NCBI RefSeq assembly: GCF_014192335.1
Contig: NZ_JACHXU010000024.1
Coordinates: 62,001 to 126,000, forward strand
DNA from: Aporhodopirellula rubra
GTDB lineage: Bacteria; Planctomycetota; Planctomycetia; Pirellulales; Pirellulaceae
Direction of reading: 5' to 3'
Length of the DNA stretch: 64,000 nucleotides
Position numbers and translations under genes: made by a program. Below the pieces are notes generated by a model, which worked only from the letters and a program-made list of their open reading frames with translations, ran no database searches and was not told where the DNA came from. Each line of letters opens with the position of its first letter. The first letter of the stretch is position 1. Positions 1 through 9,662 of this stretch are shown here, piece after piece.

Positions 1-215
1 AATACGAGGTCTCGGGAGGAAGCCCGATCGCGCAGTTGTACGACATGGAGGCCGATCCCGGCGAGTCGAACAATCTGTATGAATCAAATCCTGAGGTCGT
101 TAAGCGATTGCTCGAGCAACTCACCTCCGATATCGAGCGCGGACGCAGTACTGAGGGCGCTCCCGCAAAGAACGATATCGAAAATATCGTTCTTTGGAAG
201 CAGCCGAAGAAGTGA
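1..215 (+). CDS. Sulfatase, C-terminal end only (partial)
   Basis: The reading frame is open from base 3 to a TGA at 213-215, so only the last 70 residues are present and the gene begins outside the window. The segment LYDMEADPGESNNL is the typical C-terminal signature of type I (S1) sulfatases, in which the product strand is followed by a D-P-x-E-x-x-N-L loop. The catalytic Cys motif and metal ligands lie upstream, so substrate class cannot be judged. It is on the opposite strand from the large sulfatase/glycosidase block that starts at 3540. A perfect 12-bp inverted repeat lies in its last codons. The family call is firm; everything else is unknown. Confidence 0.8.
   Translation, partial: YEVSGGSPIAQLYDMEADPGESNNLYESNPEVVKRLLEQLTSDIERGRSTEGAPAKNDIENIVLWKQPKK
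167..195. repeat. Perfect 12-bp inverted repeat inside the end of a sulfatase gene
   Basis: The arms are AAAGAACGATAT (167-178) and ATATCGTTCTTT (184-195), separated by CGAAA. The hairpin ends 18 bases before the stop codon and its right arm ends in TTT. It may act as an early or bidirectional transcription-termination or RNA-stability hairpin, although no long U-tract follows. The symmetry is seen directly; the function is a guess. Confidence 0.5.
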
Positions 216-423
216 AGGCTTTGCATGATCGATGGCCAGGTTTGACGAGGCGCTAGTGCGGGGTGTTTCGCTGCCGCGCCAATCGTCATGACATGGTTGG
301 CCGGTTTCCAAAGTGATCAATTCCGACGGCCTGCGCATTCTCAGACGCATGCCTGCGAGTTAGTGTACAGGAACGTGTTTTGCTCGCACGTTCTTCGCTA
401 CGCATACCGCCAATGGCGCCCCC

Positions 424-1656
424 ATGGAAACCTATCTCGCTCTCGCTACTTCGCTCGGCCTTGGTCTCCTCGTTGGGCTGCAGCGAGAGTGGAAAGTATC
501 CGAAATTGCGGGGATACGCACGTTTCCTTTGATCACGATTTTGGGAACGCTGTGCACGATGGTCGGCGACGACCAACGCGGATGGATGTGTGCGAGCGGT
601 CTGTTGGCGATTACTGGACTGCTGATGATGGCAAACGTCGCGAAATTCCGTGCCGGACAATTTGACGCAGGCATGACAACCGAGATCGCAGCACTGTTGA
701 TGTTCGCGGTGGGGTGCGCCTTGGGCGTGGGCAGAAGTGGGCCGGCGATTGTGACCGCCGGCATCGCGGCCGTTTTGCTTCACTGGAAACGCCCGCTTCA
801 CGGGTTCGTCGGCGCGATGACTGACAAGGATCTGCGGTCGGTCATGAATCTCGCATTAATCGGGCTCGTCATTCTTCCGGTCCTTCCCAACGAAACTTAC
901 GGCCCCTACGGAGTTCTTAATCCTTACGATATCTGGCGAATGGTCGTTCTGATCGTCGGCATCAGCATGGTGGCGTATGTTGCCTATAAGTTGCTCGGTG
1001 CGAAAGTCGGTGCGATCCTTGGCGGGGTTCTCGGAGGACTGATCTCGAGCACGGCAACGACGGTGAGTTACGCTCGGCAAACGAAAGACGCACCAGAGAT
1101 CAGCGGGATGGCAGCGTTGGTGATTTTGATTGCGTCTACGATTGTCAACTTTCGCGTGTTAGTCGAGATCGGTATCGTCGCCCCCGAACTGCTGAAGGTT
1201 GCCGCGTATCCGATCTCCGCGATGCTGATTCTGATGGCGATCGAGTGTCTCGTGCTCTACGTGCCGCTGAGGCAAATGGAATCGCAACCGGCCGATCACG
1301 ACAATCCCGCACAAATGAAACCCGCGATCGTGTTCGGCGTCCTTTATGCGTTGGTGCTATTCCTGGTCGCCGCGGCAAAGGAGATGTTTGGCAACAACGC
1401 TCTGTACTGGATCGCGGGAGTTTCTGGACTAACCGACATGGATGCCATCACGCTATCGACGGCCAAAATGTTTAACGACCACCGCGTCGATGCGGGAACC
1501 GCGTGGCGCGTGATCCTGGTCGCGACGTTGTCCAACCTGTTCTTCAAAGCCACCGCGGTCGCTTTCCTGGGCAGCCGTAAACTGCTGGCCTACGTCATCG
1601 TGACGTTCGGAATTGCCGCGTTGGGTGGTGGCCTGCTGCTCGCACTCTGGCCCTGA
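424..1656 (+). CDS. MgtC/SapB family membrane protein with DUF4010 domain
   Basis: This 410-residue polytopic inner-membrane protein opens with the MgtC/SapB signature (GLGLLVGLQREW near residues 12-23, then G-I-R-T-F). A C-terminal DUF4010 half follows, in which GVSGLTDMDAITLS sits near residue 340. Many hydrophobic helices fill the sequence. Proteins with this MgtC-DUF4010 architecture are common in bacteria, but their substrate is unknown; MgtC itself is linked to Mg2+ and phosphate homeostasis and to ATP-synthase control. The ATG at 424 places the conserved MgtC motif at the right distance from the N terminus. It stands alone, 208 bases after the sulfatase stop, with no recognisable partner gene. 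Confidence 0.85.
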   Translation: METYLALATSLGLGLLVGLQREWKVSEIAGIRTFPLITILGTLCTMVGDDQRGWMCASGLLAITGLLMMANVAKFRAGQFDAGMTTEIAALLMFAVGCALGVGRSGPAIVTAGIAAVLLHWKRPLHGFVGAMTDKDLRSVMNLALIGLVILPVLPNETYGPYGVLNPYDIWRMVVLIVGISMVAYVAYKLLGAKVGAILGGVLGGLISSTATTVSYARQTKDAPEISGMAALVILIASTIVNFRVLVEIGIVAPELLKVAAYPISAMLILMAIECLVLYVPLRQMESQPADHDNPAQMKPAIVFGVLYALVLFLVAAAKEMFGNNALYWIAGVSGLTDMDAITLSTAKMFNDHRVDAGTAWRVILVATLSNLFFKATAVAFLGSRKLLAYVIVTFGIAALGGGLLLALWP

Positions 1657-2136
1657 GGCCCGTGTGGCGAAACCTACGTGCTGATGTGGGCCGACCGTGT
1701 TCAATATGAACCAGGCAAGGCAGCACGACGTGGAGCGGAGGCAACTTTTCCGAATTGGATAGCGGTCGGTGCTGTGATTCCATTGTGCGAGGTCGGACCG
1801 ATTTGGACCGTCCAATCTCGCAAACGGGATAGGCTCACTGTTTGCTTATCGCATTTGGTGTTGACGGAACTCCTTCGGAACAACGTCGGTGATAGGACAA
1901 AAATTCCGTGATTGCAGTCCGTGCAGTTTGCCTTAGGGACAGCAAGGCAACGGCAATGAATCGTTCCATTTTGACGTGCAGCCGTATGTGATTGAGCGGC
2001 TGAACCCTGTGGGTGCCATCAAGGTTGTTGCAACCACGCGTGCCTCAGTAAAAGAGTGGCATCGATTGGCGATTGAAAAATGGATGGACTGCATTCTTGA
2101 TTTGAAGAGAGAGTTGGCTGCCGTTGCGGAATGAGG
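1657..2136. other. 480-bp interval with a possible gene remnant and nothing else
   Basis: This lies between two convergent genes. No convincing complete gene, RNA or terminator was seen apart from the open fragment at 1937-2134, which is listed separately. The short ORFs here have no family features. Confidence 0.4.
1937..2134 (+). pseudogene. Gene remnant with protein-like composition, family unknown
   Basis: A reading frame with no usable start runs from just after a stop at 1934-1936 to TGA at 2132-2134. Its 65 codons look like real protein: a mixed-charge amphipathic C-terminal stretch, with the segment IKVVATTRASVKEWH followed by a helix rich in Glu, Lys and Leu. I do not recognise the family. 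It could be the 3' end of a decayed mobile or house gene. The only in-frame ATG leaves about 17 codons. The evidence is composition only, so confidence is low. Confidence 0.25.
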
Positions 2137-3540
2137 TTATCTTGCCAACTCTTTGAGTTGCAGAAATCGCTTCCGCATCTCGCCCAATTTCACCGCATGC
2201 TCAGGATTGCTAGCGAGATCCTTTTCCTCGATTGGGTCGTCCGTCAGATCAAATAGTTGTTCGCGTTCGAACTCCGGCCAGTACATGTATTTCCAGCCTT
2301 TGCGAACGAGGGCTTCGGACGCCGGGATAAACTCGGTGGTCTTCAGCATGGGATGTTCGTAAAAGAACTCTTCTCGCCACTGTGGTTTTTCGCTGGCGAG
2401 ATAGAGCGTACTGAAATCACGGCCCTGCATGGTTTCGGGAGCATCGATCTTTGCCGCGGCCAAGATCGTTGGCGCGAGATCCACGTTCAACGTGAACTCA
2501 TCGTTGGTTTGGCCGCCGATGTTCTTGGGCATCCGCGGATCACGCACGATCAATGGCACACGAATACTCTCTTGATGTGGGTACCACTTGTCCGCCAATC
2601 CATGTTCGGCGTGGTAGTAGCCGTTGTCGGTCGTGAAGATAACCAGAGTGTTTTCATCGATACCCTGCTCTTTCAGTTCAGCAAGAATGCGACCGCACGT
2701 CGTGTCGACTTCCGTGGCCAAGCGATAATAGTTCTTCATCATCGTTTGATATTTCTGCGGCGTATCAAAACGCCAGTGCCATCGGTTACGACCTTCATTC
2801 TTTTCATTTCCCACGAACTCAGGCAATCGCTCAAAAGATTCTTGAGTTGCGTTCACCGGGACAGGAATCGTGACGTCTTGATAGGGGTCCATGCTTTCAG
2901 GTTGCGGCAGGAACTGCAGCGGGTTGTGATCTTCCGCATGCGTGGCAAAAAACGCAACGGTCAAACAAAACGGTTTGTCATCCGGGCGAGTCTTCAGGAA
3001 TTCTAGTGCGTCATTCTCGTTCTTCTGCGTGACATGAATCTTTGTTCCATCAGGTTGGTCAATCCAATGGGTTCCCGCGTAGACGCGGCTGAAGTCAAAT
3101 TGCTGTGCGGGAATCCTGCCGTTGTGCCACTTGCCGACATGGCCGACGTAGTAACCATGATTACGCAACAAACCAGGGTAGCCTTCTTCCCAAGGCGTCT
3201 TCCATGGTTTAAAGGACTGATTTCCGTGGCGGGACATCCATTGGCCCGTAAAAAGCGTCGCGCGGCTGATTCCGCAGATCGCCGTGGTGACGCAGTTGTG
3301 AGTGAAGCGGATTCCCTCACCGGCCAGCTGATCGAGGGTTGGGGTTTTGACAATGGGATTTCCCGCGACCCCCAAAGTGTCATGCCGCCAATCGTCGGCG
3401 TAGAGAACCAGTATGTTCATACGACTCGGCGGAGCAGTGCCCTCGTCAGCGTCGCACGGTTGCATATCGGATTGGATTGACACGGCCAATATGCAGAACA
3501 ACACCGAGAGGCAGGTCGGCTTGGGAAATTTGTGTTTCAT
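2137..3540 (-). CDS. Type I sulfatase with an unusual C-G-I-S-R active-site motif
   Basis: The protein has 467 residues with an N-terminal signal peptide (hydrophobic core about residues 8-23), so it is exported. The S1 sulfatase core begins at LVLYADD (metal ligands D49-D50). The formylglycine site is at C89-G-I-S-R93, followed by TLFTGQ. The usual consensus is C-x-P/A-x-R, so the third position is Ile here. [18 protein letters not shown] carries the second set of Asp/Asn/His/Lys ligands. The C-terminal [14 protein letters not shown] is canonical. It is the last gene of the minus-strand polysaccharide block, 120 bases after the DUF1080 gene. It probably removes a sulfate ester from an algal sugar; the specific sugar is unknown. 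Confidence 0.9.
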   Translation of the reverse strand: MKHKFPKPTCLSVLFCILAVSIQSDMQPCDADEGTAPPSRMNILVLYADDWRHDTLGVAGNPIVKTPTLDQLAGEGIRFTHNCVTTAICGISRATLFTGQWMSRHGNQSFKPWKTPWEEGYPGLLRNHGYYVGHVGKWHNGRIPAQQFDFSRVYAGTHWIDQPDGTKIHVTQKNENDALEFLKTRPDDKPFCLTVAFFATHAEDHNPLQFLPQPESMDPYQDVTIPVPVNATQESFERLPEFVGNEKNEGRNRWHWRFDTPQKYQTMMKNYYRLATEVDTTCGRILAELKEQGIDENTLVIFTTDNGYYHAEHGLADKWYPHQESIRVPLIVRDPRMPKNIGGQTNDEFTLNVDLAPTILAAAKIDAPETMQGRDFSTLYLASEKPQWREEFFYEHPMLKTTEFIPASEALVRKGWKYMYWPEFEREQLFDLTDDPIEEKDLASNPEHAVKLGEMRKRFLQLKELAR

Positions 3541-3604
3541 TGGATTCGATTCGATCGGGAAGCTGATTGTTCTGAAATGATTAGTATCTGAACCAGACCC
3601 TTCG

Positions 3605-3640
3605 GCACTCTCTACGCTTAAGCCTCAGCGAAGAGAGTGC
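3605..3640. repeat. Intergenic two-tier hairpin
   Basis: The outer arms GCACTCTC (3605-3612) and GAGAGTGC (3633-3640) pair perfectly. Inside them CGCT (3615-3618) pairs with AGCG (3627-3630). It lies in the 120-bp gap between the DUF1080 gene and the downstream sulfatase. No U-tract follows on the minus strand, so it looks more like an RNA-processing or stability element than an intrinsic terminator. Confidence 0.45.
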
Positions 3641-3660
3641 TTGCCATGGGCCGGGTGTGT

Positions 3661-4464
3661 TCACTCGGCTAGTTCTTTGACTTGGATATTTTTGAACAGA
3701 ATCGTGCCCGCATTGCCTTTGTGAACCTGCAGTGCAAAGAATCCGTCGGCGTAGGTGCCGTCACCGACCCAGTGCGCACACGGCACTCCGTTGAGCCACG
3801 TTTTGACCACGTCACCTTCGGCGGAAATGGTGACGCGATTCCATCCCGTGGCGTCTTCGGCTGCTCGAGCTTTTTCATGTTCCTTCAACCACAATGGGTA
3901 AAAATGTCCGCCGCAGCTTTGTCCATAGATGCCGCCGGACCAGTGGCGGCCCTTCTTGCCCTGTCCTTCGATCTCCACTTGAGGACCGTACACAATCTCG
4001 GACGTCGCCGCGTCTGTTTTTCCCGGTTTCGTTTTCGAGCGAAACTGAACGCCCGTGTTGCCATCGACTTCCATCTTCAGGTCGCAGGTAAAGACGAAGT
4101 TCTTGTAGTTCGATTTTTCAGTACACAGATACGTACTGTTGGATCCCGGCACGCACGTTCCAATGATCAGCCCATCTTTGACTTCGAATGTGCAGGTTCC
4201 GCCTTTGGCAACCCACCCTGTCAAATCGGTGCCGTTAAATAGAGGCTCGAATCCATCGCTCAAATCAGGCTCGTCGTCAGTATTGAGCAACATCTCTTCG
4301 GGGTTGGGCGCGTTCGGCTGCTTGGAATACGGTTTCGACCATGCTTGCTGTTGCGGATCTAGCTCCTGAGCGACTGCATCGGAGCACACACAAGTTAAGC
4401 AAACCAGTGTTACTGGAATCAATAGTCGGATGCACATCGCGTTTAGTCTCGTTGTCAGGTTCAT
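3661..4464 (-). CDS. DUF1080 (3-keto-disaccharide hydrolase family) secreted protein
   Basis: This is a DUF1080 jelly-roll protein (concanavalin-like lectin fold) of 267 residues. FEPLFNGTDLTGW opens the domain, which ends in FKNIQVKEL at the C terminus, both classic family marks. The start at 4464 is preferred over a more upstream in-frame one. It gives a clean signal peptide (LLIPVTLVCLTCVCSDAVA) and has AAGGA upstream at normal spacing. Some family members hydrolyse 3-keto-glycosides or bind glycans, and planctomycetes carry many. Here it sits between a GH10-like gene and a sulfatase, which suggests a binding or accessory hydrolytic role in the same pathway. The substrate is unknown. Confidence 0.85.
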   Translation of the reverse strand: MNLTTRLNAMCIRLLIPVTLVCLTCVCSDAVAQELDPQQQAWSKPYSKQPNAPNPEEMLLNTDDEPDLSDGFEPLFNGTDLTGWVAKGGTCTFEVKDGLIIGTCVPGSNSTYLCTEKSNYKNFVFTCDLKMEVDGNTGVQFRSKTKPGKTDAATSEIVYGPQVEIEGQGKKGRHWSGGIYGQSCGGHFYPLWLKEHEKARAAEDATGWNRVTISAEGDVVKTWLNGVPCAHWVGDGTYADGFFALQVHKGNAGTILFKNIQVKELAE

Positions 4465-4643
4465 GTTCGTTCCTTGGTTGTAGAAAACTTGAAAGGCATT
4501 GTATGGCCCCTTCTCTCGCCACCTGGTTTGCAACCTATAGATGAGCGTCACGAAAGAATGCCAATACTTTACTTGCCGATGCGTTCGTTCGTCAGTGTAT
4601 CAACGTCTTTGTTGGCTCGGGAAGTTTCGAGACGTCCGCGTTT

Positions 4644-6587
4644 TCAGTTAGAAAGAACATGGACGATCGTTTTTGGTTTCGCAAGTTGCACCCGCAATTC
4701 GGTTCCATCGGAGGTCAACGTGGTGTCCACTGTCTTGATCATCTCACCGTTCGTGACAGTGATTTGATAGTCGCCCAGGAAACCGCGTAGTTGACTGTTG
4801 CCGTTGTTGTCGGTGCGAGTCACTTCGTCGGTCCACCACTGGTTTGCGACGAGGTCGACGAATGCGTCGCCTGCGGGCTTGATGGTCCAATCTTCACGCC
4901 ACAACGCCGCGGCGGGCTTCCAGTGCATCTTTTCCCAAAACCCCCATTGCACGATCGCGACAAAGTTTGGGTGGCTGAACGAGGCGATCATGACGTCGCG
5001 GTAGTAGTCGGCCTGCAACTGTTCGTCATCACCCGTTTCGACATCGAATTCACTGAGTTGCAGACGTGGTGCAATCTCGGCGAACTCGTCATAGACCTGC
5101 AACAGTTCTTCGGGCGGCGTGAGAGATGTCAAACCGAAGTGGGCCATGAAACCGACGATATCAGGAGCTTGGCCTTGTTCGTTTAGAAAGCAAATGATCT
5201 TTTTGTACGGCTCTCGCTTGTATCCGTCGGGCAGCACTTTCCCTTCGTTGATCGCATGCGTTGCGTGAGGAGCCAGACGTCGAGCTTCAGCCATGATCTC
5301 GGCGTAAATCTCGGGGCCGCCGTACTCAATCTCATACGTGTGTTTTCCCCAACCAATGATGTGATTGATCGTATCCCATTCGGTGACATAGCCGGCGGTC
5401 GCGGGTAACACGTCATTCATGTGCTCCCACAGCCAAGCCCGGTGTCCCTCGGGATTGCCGACGAATTCTTTTTCGACAGAATTGAAGTCCATCGGCGCCC
5501 ACGCGACATAATGACCACGGGCAGTAATGTTGTTTTTGATTAGCCATGGAATCGTGTTTTCGGTGAAGATACGGTTCTTACGTTTCCAAGAGCCTTCGTC
5601 GGTATTGAGCAGCTTCCAAACATGAGGTCGCAACTCGGCTTCAAAGGTGACTCGGTCAAAATACTTCTTCACGACTTCGCGGTATTTCTGAGCTTCCTCC
5701 CAAGTAACGACAATGTTCCTCTTGGGGTTGATCGGAAAATCGATTTCGTCGGCACCGAGCATCTCGGAATTGACCGCGTTGCCGAATCCAAATGCATGCT
5801 GCTGCATCGCGACATGAACTTGGGCGTTCGAAACGGGACGATCTTCGGCATCGACTACCGTGATCTTGAGATCCCCCTTGCGCAGTTGCTCAATTCGGGC
5901 GAGTGCTTCTTTCCGCCAAGCAGCATCTTCTTCGCGACCTTTGTACATGATCGTTGACCGTGGCAACGTCGTGATATCCCGTTCGTTGCCGTAGTTCACC
6001 AGTCGCAAACCCGCGATTTGCACAACGGTTCCGGCTTCGCCGAGTTGCATGCGAAAACAGGACTCCGCCGGATCGAAGTCTTGATTCGCCTCGAACGATC
6101 GAACGTGCTGGGTCCATTCGCGATACGCGGATAGGTTGTAACGGTACGATGTTTCGCCGATCGCCGAGTCAACGTAGAGGTAGGCGTTGTTCGGTTGACC
6201 ACCCGCACCCGGACGACGCATCCAAAACGAGAGCAAGACGACATCGCCTTTGGAAACGGATCCGTTGATCGGAATGTTCACTCCGATGTTTTCAGGATCA
6301 CTGAACCGAGTGTCCGTTTCGACGCAGTACACGTCGGCGAAAGACGTGTCTTCGGATTTGATCCATTGCGCCTCGCCAGTGACGTTGCGAATTTCAAACT
6401 CAACCGAGTGCTCGGGACCAAACGACAGCACGTCGACTCCGCCTTCGGGCGGCACGATGACGGACGATTGCGAGAATGCGTTTTCAGCGGAACTGTGGTA
6501 AGTGAAAGTCAGCGAGAAGACGATCGCAAGGATCGCGGAAGCGGAAAGCGTAAACCTATCAACAAGGTTAGCGTCGGTGTTGTGCAT
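4644..6587 (-). CDS. GH10-like endo-beta-1,4-xylanase homologue with altered acid/base site
   Basis: The protein has 647 residues: an N-terminal hydrophobic export segment (about 12-30), a carbohydrate-binding-like beta-sandwich (about 40-200) and a GH10-type TIM barrel (about 240-600). GH10 landmarks are visible: NAVNSEML, a TFEAELRPH strand, GFMAHFG, and the nucleophile strand LSEFDVE with Glu at 513. The general-acid strand, usually W-D-x-x-N-E, reads WDTINH, so His409 replaces the acid/base Glu. The barrel may therefore use another acid, act on an activated substrate, or only bind. The gene lies between a GH78 rhamnosidase and a DUF1080 gene, in keeping with a xylose-containing or otherwise beta-linked algal glycan. 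The family call is good; activity is uncertain. Confidence 0.8.
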   Translation of the reverse strand: MHNTDANLVDRFTLSASAILAIVFSLTFTYHSSAENAFSQSSVIVPPEGGVDVLSFGPEHSVEFEIRNVTGEAQWIKSEDTSFADVYCVETDTRFSDPENIGVNIPINGSVSKGDVVLLSFWMRRPGAGGQPNNAYLYVDSAIGETSYRYNLSAYREWTQHVRSFEANQDFDPAESCFRMQLGEAGTVVQIAGLRLVNYGNERDITTLPRSTIMYKGREEDAAWRKEALARIEQLRKGDLKITVVDAEDRPVSNAQVHVAMQQHAFGFGNAVNSEMLGADEIDFPINPKRNIVVTWEEAQKYREVVKKYFDRVTFEAELRPHVWKLLNTDEGSWKRKNRIFTENTIPWLIKNNITARGHYVAWAPMDFNSVEKEFVGNPEGHRAWLWEHMNDVLPATAGYVTEWDTINHIIGWGKHTYEIEYGGPEIYAEIMAEARRLAPHATHAINEGKVLPDGYKREPYKKIICFLNEQGQAPDIVGFMAHFGLTSLTPPEELLQVYDEFAEIAPRLQLSEFDVETGDDEQLQADYYRDVMIASFSHPNFVAIVQWGFWEKMHWKPAAALWREDWTIKPAGDAFVDLVANQWWTDEVTRTDNNGNSQLRGFLGDYQITVTNGEMIKTVDTTLTSDGTELRVQLAKPKTIVHVLSN

Positions 6588-6734
6588 TGCTATTGTTCTG
6601 AAGAGGTTGCCGGGTTTTGTATTTTTAGATTGCGATAAGAAACCAAGGGCTTCAACGCAGTGTTGCGGTTTGGTTTGGAATGATGATTGGAAGATTCAAT
6701 GTGTCAGTGGCTTTCGAGATCGATCGCCTCGAGA

Positions 6735-9653
6735 CTACCTGTTCAGCGAGAACTGATGCGTTCCTGCCGCGAGAGTCTGGCTCTCCTTGCCTCCCCGGAA
6801 AACGACCGTCGCCGTCGTGTTTGGCGGGACGACGACTTCCATCTCGAGTCTTCCTTTCCGCAGTTGCCAACCACTGACGGCGGTTCCGTAGTTGGTTTCG
6901 AGCTCCGCACGTGCTGACGTGAGCGGCCCACCGACAAGTGGACGGACGAAGAAATGCTTGTAGCCGGGATGGTTCGGATCGGGCGTCAAGCCGGCAACGC
7001 GTTCGTACATGAATTGACCGATCGCACCGTAGGCATAGTGGTTGTACGAGTTCATGCTCGCGTCCCCGAATCCATCGGCGTGGCTGTAGCTATTCCACCG
7101 TTCCCACATCGTGGTCGCGCCCTGGTTGATCGAAAAGAACCACGACGGATAGCTTTCTTTGAAAAGTAATTCATAAGCGATGTCCGAATACCCCAGTTCA
7201 TCGAAGACCGGAGCGATCAGTGGTGTCCCCAAAAAGCCGGTTCGCAGGTGCCGATCCGCGTCTTCGAACTGTTTCAAAAGGATCGCTTCCACTCTTGGTC
7301 GCTGGTCAGGTTCAATCAGGTCGTAGCCGAGTCCCATCAGGCAGGCGGTTTGGGTGTTCGCACCGGGATGAGGTTTCTCACCTGGAAAAAAGCGTTTTGT
7401 AAACGCCGTTCGGATGTCGGCGTGTAGTTGGCCGTATCGCTTTGCATCGCCATCGTTGCCCAGTGCGGAGGCGGCTAAGTGAAGAATACGGACGTCGCGT
7501 CCAAAGTAGGCGGTGGCGATCAACTCCTGGGCCGTATCACCTTTGCGGTCTGTCTTGGTGTAGGGCTGCAACCAATCGCCCCATCCTTTTAGATCGGGGA
7601 TCAAATCCTTCGAGCGACGTTCATAAACCGCCACCCATTTCTTCATTGCCTCGTAGTTGTCACGCAGAATGCCCTCATCGCCTGTGCGTACGTAAACCTG
7701 CCAAGGTGCCGTCACGATCACGTCGGCCCAACCCGGGCTTGCGTAGCCAAATGGCGTCGAAGGCACCGTATGTGGAATCTCTCCCTCACTGGTTTGCTCA
7801 TCACGTACGCTTTGCAGCCAACGAGCCCAGAACGAATGAACGTCAAAATTGAAGAACGACGTTGGCAAGAAAACTTGAGCGTCACCCGTCCAACCGAGTC
7901 GCTCATCACGCTGCGGACAATCGGTTGGGATGTCAACAAAGTTGCTACGCTGGCCCCAACGAATATTGCTTTGCAATTGGTTCAGCTTGTCGTGCGACGA
8001 CGTAAAGCTGCCCTTGGATGGAAAGTCGGTATGAATCACGTTGGCAACAACGGATTCGGTGGTTAACTCTTCACCCCTGGCCAGCCCGCTCAGTTCGACG
8101 TAGCGATAGCCAAAAAACGACAGCGACGGTTGATAAGTGGCCGTTCCGGTCTCGGCCGCGACGTAGGTGGCTTGCGATCGAGCGGAGCGGTAGTTTGCCG
8201 TGTAGAGCGTGCCGTCCTGTTGCAGCATTTCCGCGAAACGGATCAAAACCGTTTCGCCTTTCGTGACGGGGATCGTGACTGCCGGAACGCCGACTTGGTT
8301 TTGACCGAAATCGAAAACGTACTTGCCTGGTTCCGGCTGAGTCATCTCGACCGCGTTCAGCGTCTTCATGACTTGAATGGGTGGCAATCGTTTCGGAACG
8401 ACCGAAGGTTTGTTGCCCAGTTCCGTTGACTTCACCGGCATCCAATCCGCATCGTCGTAACCAGCCTCGGCCCATTTACCGAGTGATTTTGACGCGTCGT
8501 AGTCCTCACCGTGATAGAAACCTCCGGCGCGAATCGGTCCCTGGTCAGTCGCCCGCCAACTGTCGTCGGTCACGATCGTTTCGACGCTGCCGTCGGCGTA
8601 GGTGAGTTCCAACTGTGCGAGCAGTTTCGGCGTCAGTTTGGCCAAATCGCTACGTTTACGAAGTAACAATTTGCCCGCGTACCAGCCCTCACCGAGCACC
8701 GCGCCGATCGCGTTGTTACCATCGTGAACCAAGTCGGTTACGTCGTAAGTCAGCGACTCGACGCGTTTGGAATACATGGTGTATCCCGGCGACAGCATGT
8801 CGTTACCAACACGCACACCATTGATTTGGAACTCATAGATCCCCAGAGCCGACGCATAAAGGCGAGCTTGCATAACTTTCTTCGGCGATTCAAATTCTCG
8901 CCGCATGTAGTAGGCAGGGTGGGCCGTGGTCTTGGGATACGGATCAAACGCGCCATTCTCAGCCACTTCTTTTTGCTTGCGAACGCCATTGATGTCGTAT
9001 TCCACCCACAGGGTCTTATCGTCTCCCGGAGCAGGGTCACCGCCGAGTCGAGCGGGAACAACTCGGATCGGCGTCGATCCACGCTGGATCGCTCGTCGAA
9101 TGTTCTCGGTAACAACGCGAACCTTATCGCCACCCGCGATGCGATTGCCGAATTCCGCCTTCAATATCTTTACTTCGTCGGGCTTGCGACTCCCGCGGTC
9201 CAACTCGATCCACTGAGCGTTCCAATCATCCTGACCAAGCAATCCCATTTCGATCGTGGCCTCGTCGCTCCACTCGGACTCGCGATTCTGATCGTCCCAA
9301 AACTTGACGCGCCACGTGATTTGTTGTCGTGAATGAAACGAGGGGCCCTCGTAAAGAATCCACACCGATTGATCGGATTCCACTTTGCCGGAGTCCCAGA
9401 TGGGATCGGTGTTTTCATCGGACACGGATTTTGGCTGAACAATGATTCGGTATGCAGTTTGTGCTTTGACGTCCTCGTCGACGGGCAGCTTCCACGAGAA
9501 CACCGGCGTCGAATCGTAATAGCCGACCGGGTCAACAAAGTTCTCCCCGACGGTGAGCGAGTGTGGTCGCAATTCGTTCGCGACAGCGCAGGTCGTGCCG
9601 AGCCAAAGCAATAGCACGGGGAGCGAAATTCGGTTTAAGTTGAAGTGATGCAT
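6735..9653 (-). CDS. Secreted alpha-L-rhamnosidase, GH78 (first copy)
   Basis: The protein has 972 residues with a signal peptide (LPVLLLWLGTTCAVA). It shows the full GH78 layout: N-terminal fibronectin-like and beta-sandwich domains, then the (alpha/alpha)6 barrel. The diagnostic block TDCPQRDERLGWTGD carries the catalytic acid region, and GWGDWLQP and TTMWERWNSY follow further on. The C-terminal domain has the SARAELETNYG-type sandwich. GH78 enzymes release terminal alpha-L-rhamnose by inversion. It starts 9 bases after the stop of the upstream sulfatase, so the two are almost certainly co-transcribed. It shares the family, but little close sequence, with the second GH78 at 11126-13972, which suggests different linkages or sulfation states. 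Confidence 0.93.
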   Translation of the reverse strand: MHHFNLNRISLPVLLLWLGTTCAVANELRPHSLTVGENFVDPVGYYDSTPVFSWKLPVDEDVKAQTAYRIIVQPKSVSDENTDPIWDSGKVESDQSVWILYEGPSFHSRQQITWRVKFWDDQNRESEWSDEATIEMGLLGQDDWNAQWIELDRGSRKPDEVKILKAEFGNRIAGGDKVRVVTENIRRAIQRGSTPIRVVPARLGGDPAPGDDKTLWVEYDINGVRKQKEVAENGAFDPYPKTTAHPAYYMRREFESPKKVMQARLYASALGIYEFQINGVRVGNDMLSPGYTMYSKRVESLTYDVTDLVHDGNNAIGAVLGEGWYAGKLLLRKRSDLAKLTPKLLAQLELTYADGSVETIVTDDSWRATDQGPIRAGGFYHGEDYDASKSLGKWAEAGYDDADWMPVKSTELGNKPSVVPKRLPPIQVMKTLNAVEMTQPEPGKYVFDFGQNQVGVPAVTIPVTKGETVLIRFAEMLQQDGTLYTANYRSARSQATYVAAETGTATYQPSLSFFGYRYVELSGLARGEELTTESVVANVIHTDFPSKGSFTSSHDKLNQLQSNIRWGQRSNFVDIPTDCPQRDERLGWTGDAQVFLPTSFFNFDVHSFWARWLQSVRDEQTSEGEIPHTVPSTPFGYASPGWADVIVTAPWQVYVRTGDEGILRDNYEAMKKWVAVYERRSKDLIPDLKGWGDWLQPYTKTDRKGDTAQELIATAYFGRDVRILHLAASALGNDGDAKRYGQLHADIRTAFTKRFFPGEKPHPGANTQTACLMGLGYDLIEPDQRPRVEAILLKQFEDADRHLRTGFLGTPLIAPVFDELGYSDIAYELLFKESYPSWFFSINQGATTMWERWNSYSHADGFGDASMNSYNHYAYGAIGQFMYERVAGLTPDPNHPGYKHFFVRPLVGGPLTSARAELETNYGTAVSGWQLRKGRLEMEVVVPPNTTATVVFRGGKESQTLAAGTHQFSLNR

Positions 9654-9662
9654 GGTGGGGAT

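Noticed and set aside
286-801. Minus-strand ORF of 171 codons over the MgtC gene start
   Set aside because: Basic low-complexity product, antisense to a well-supported membrane protein; a shadow frame.
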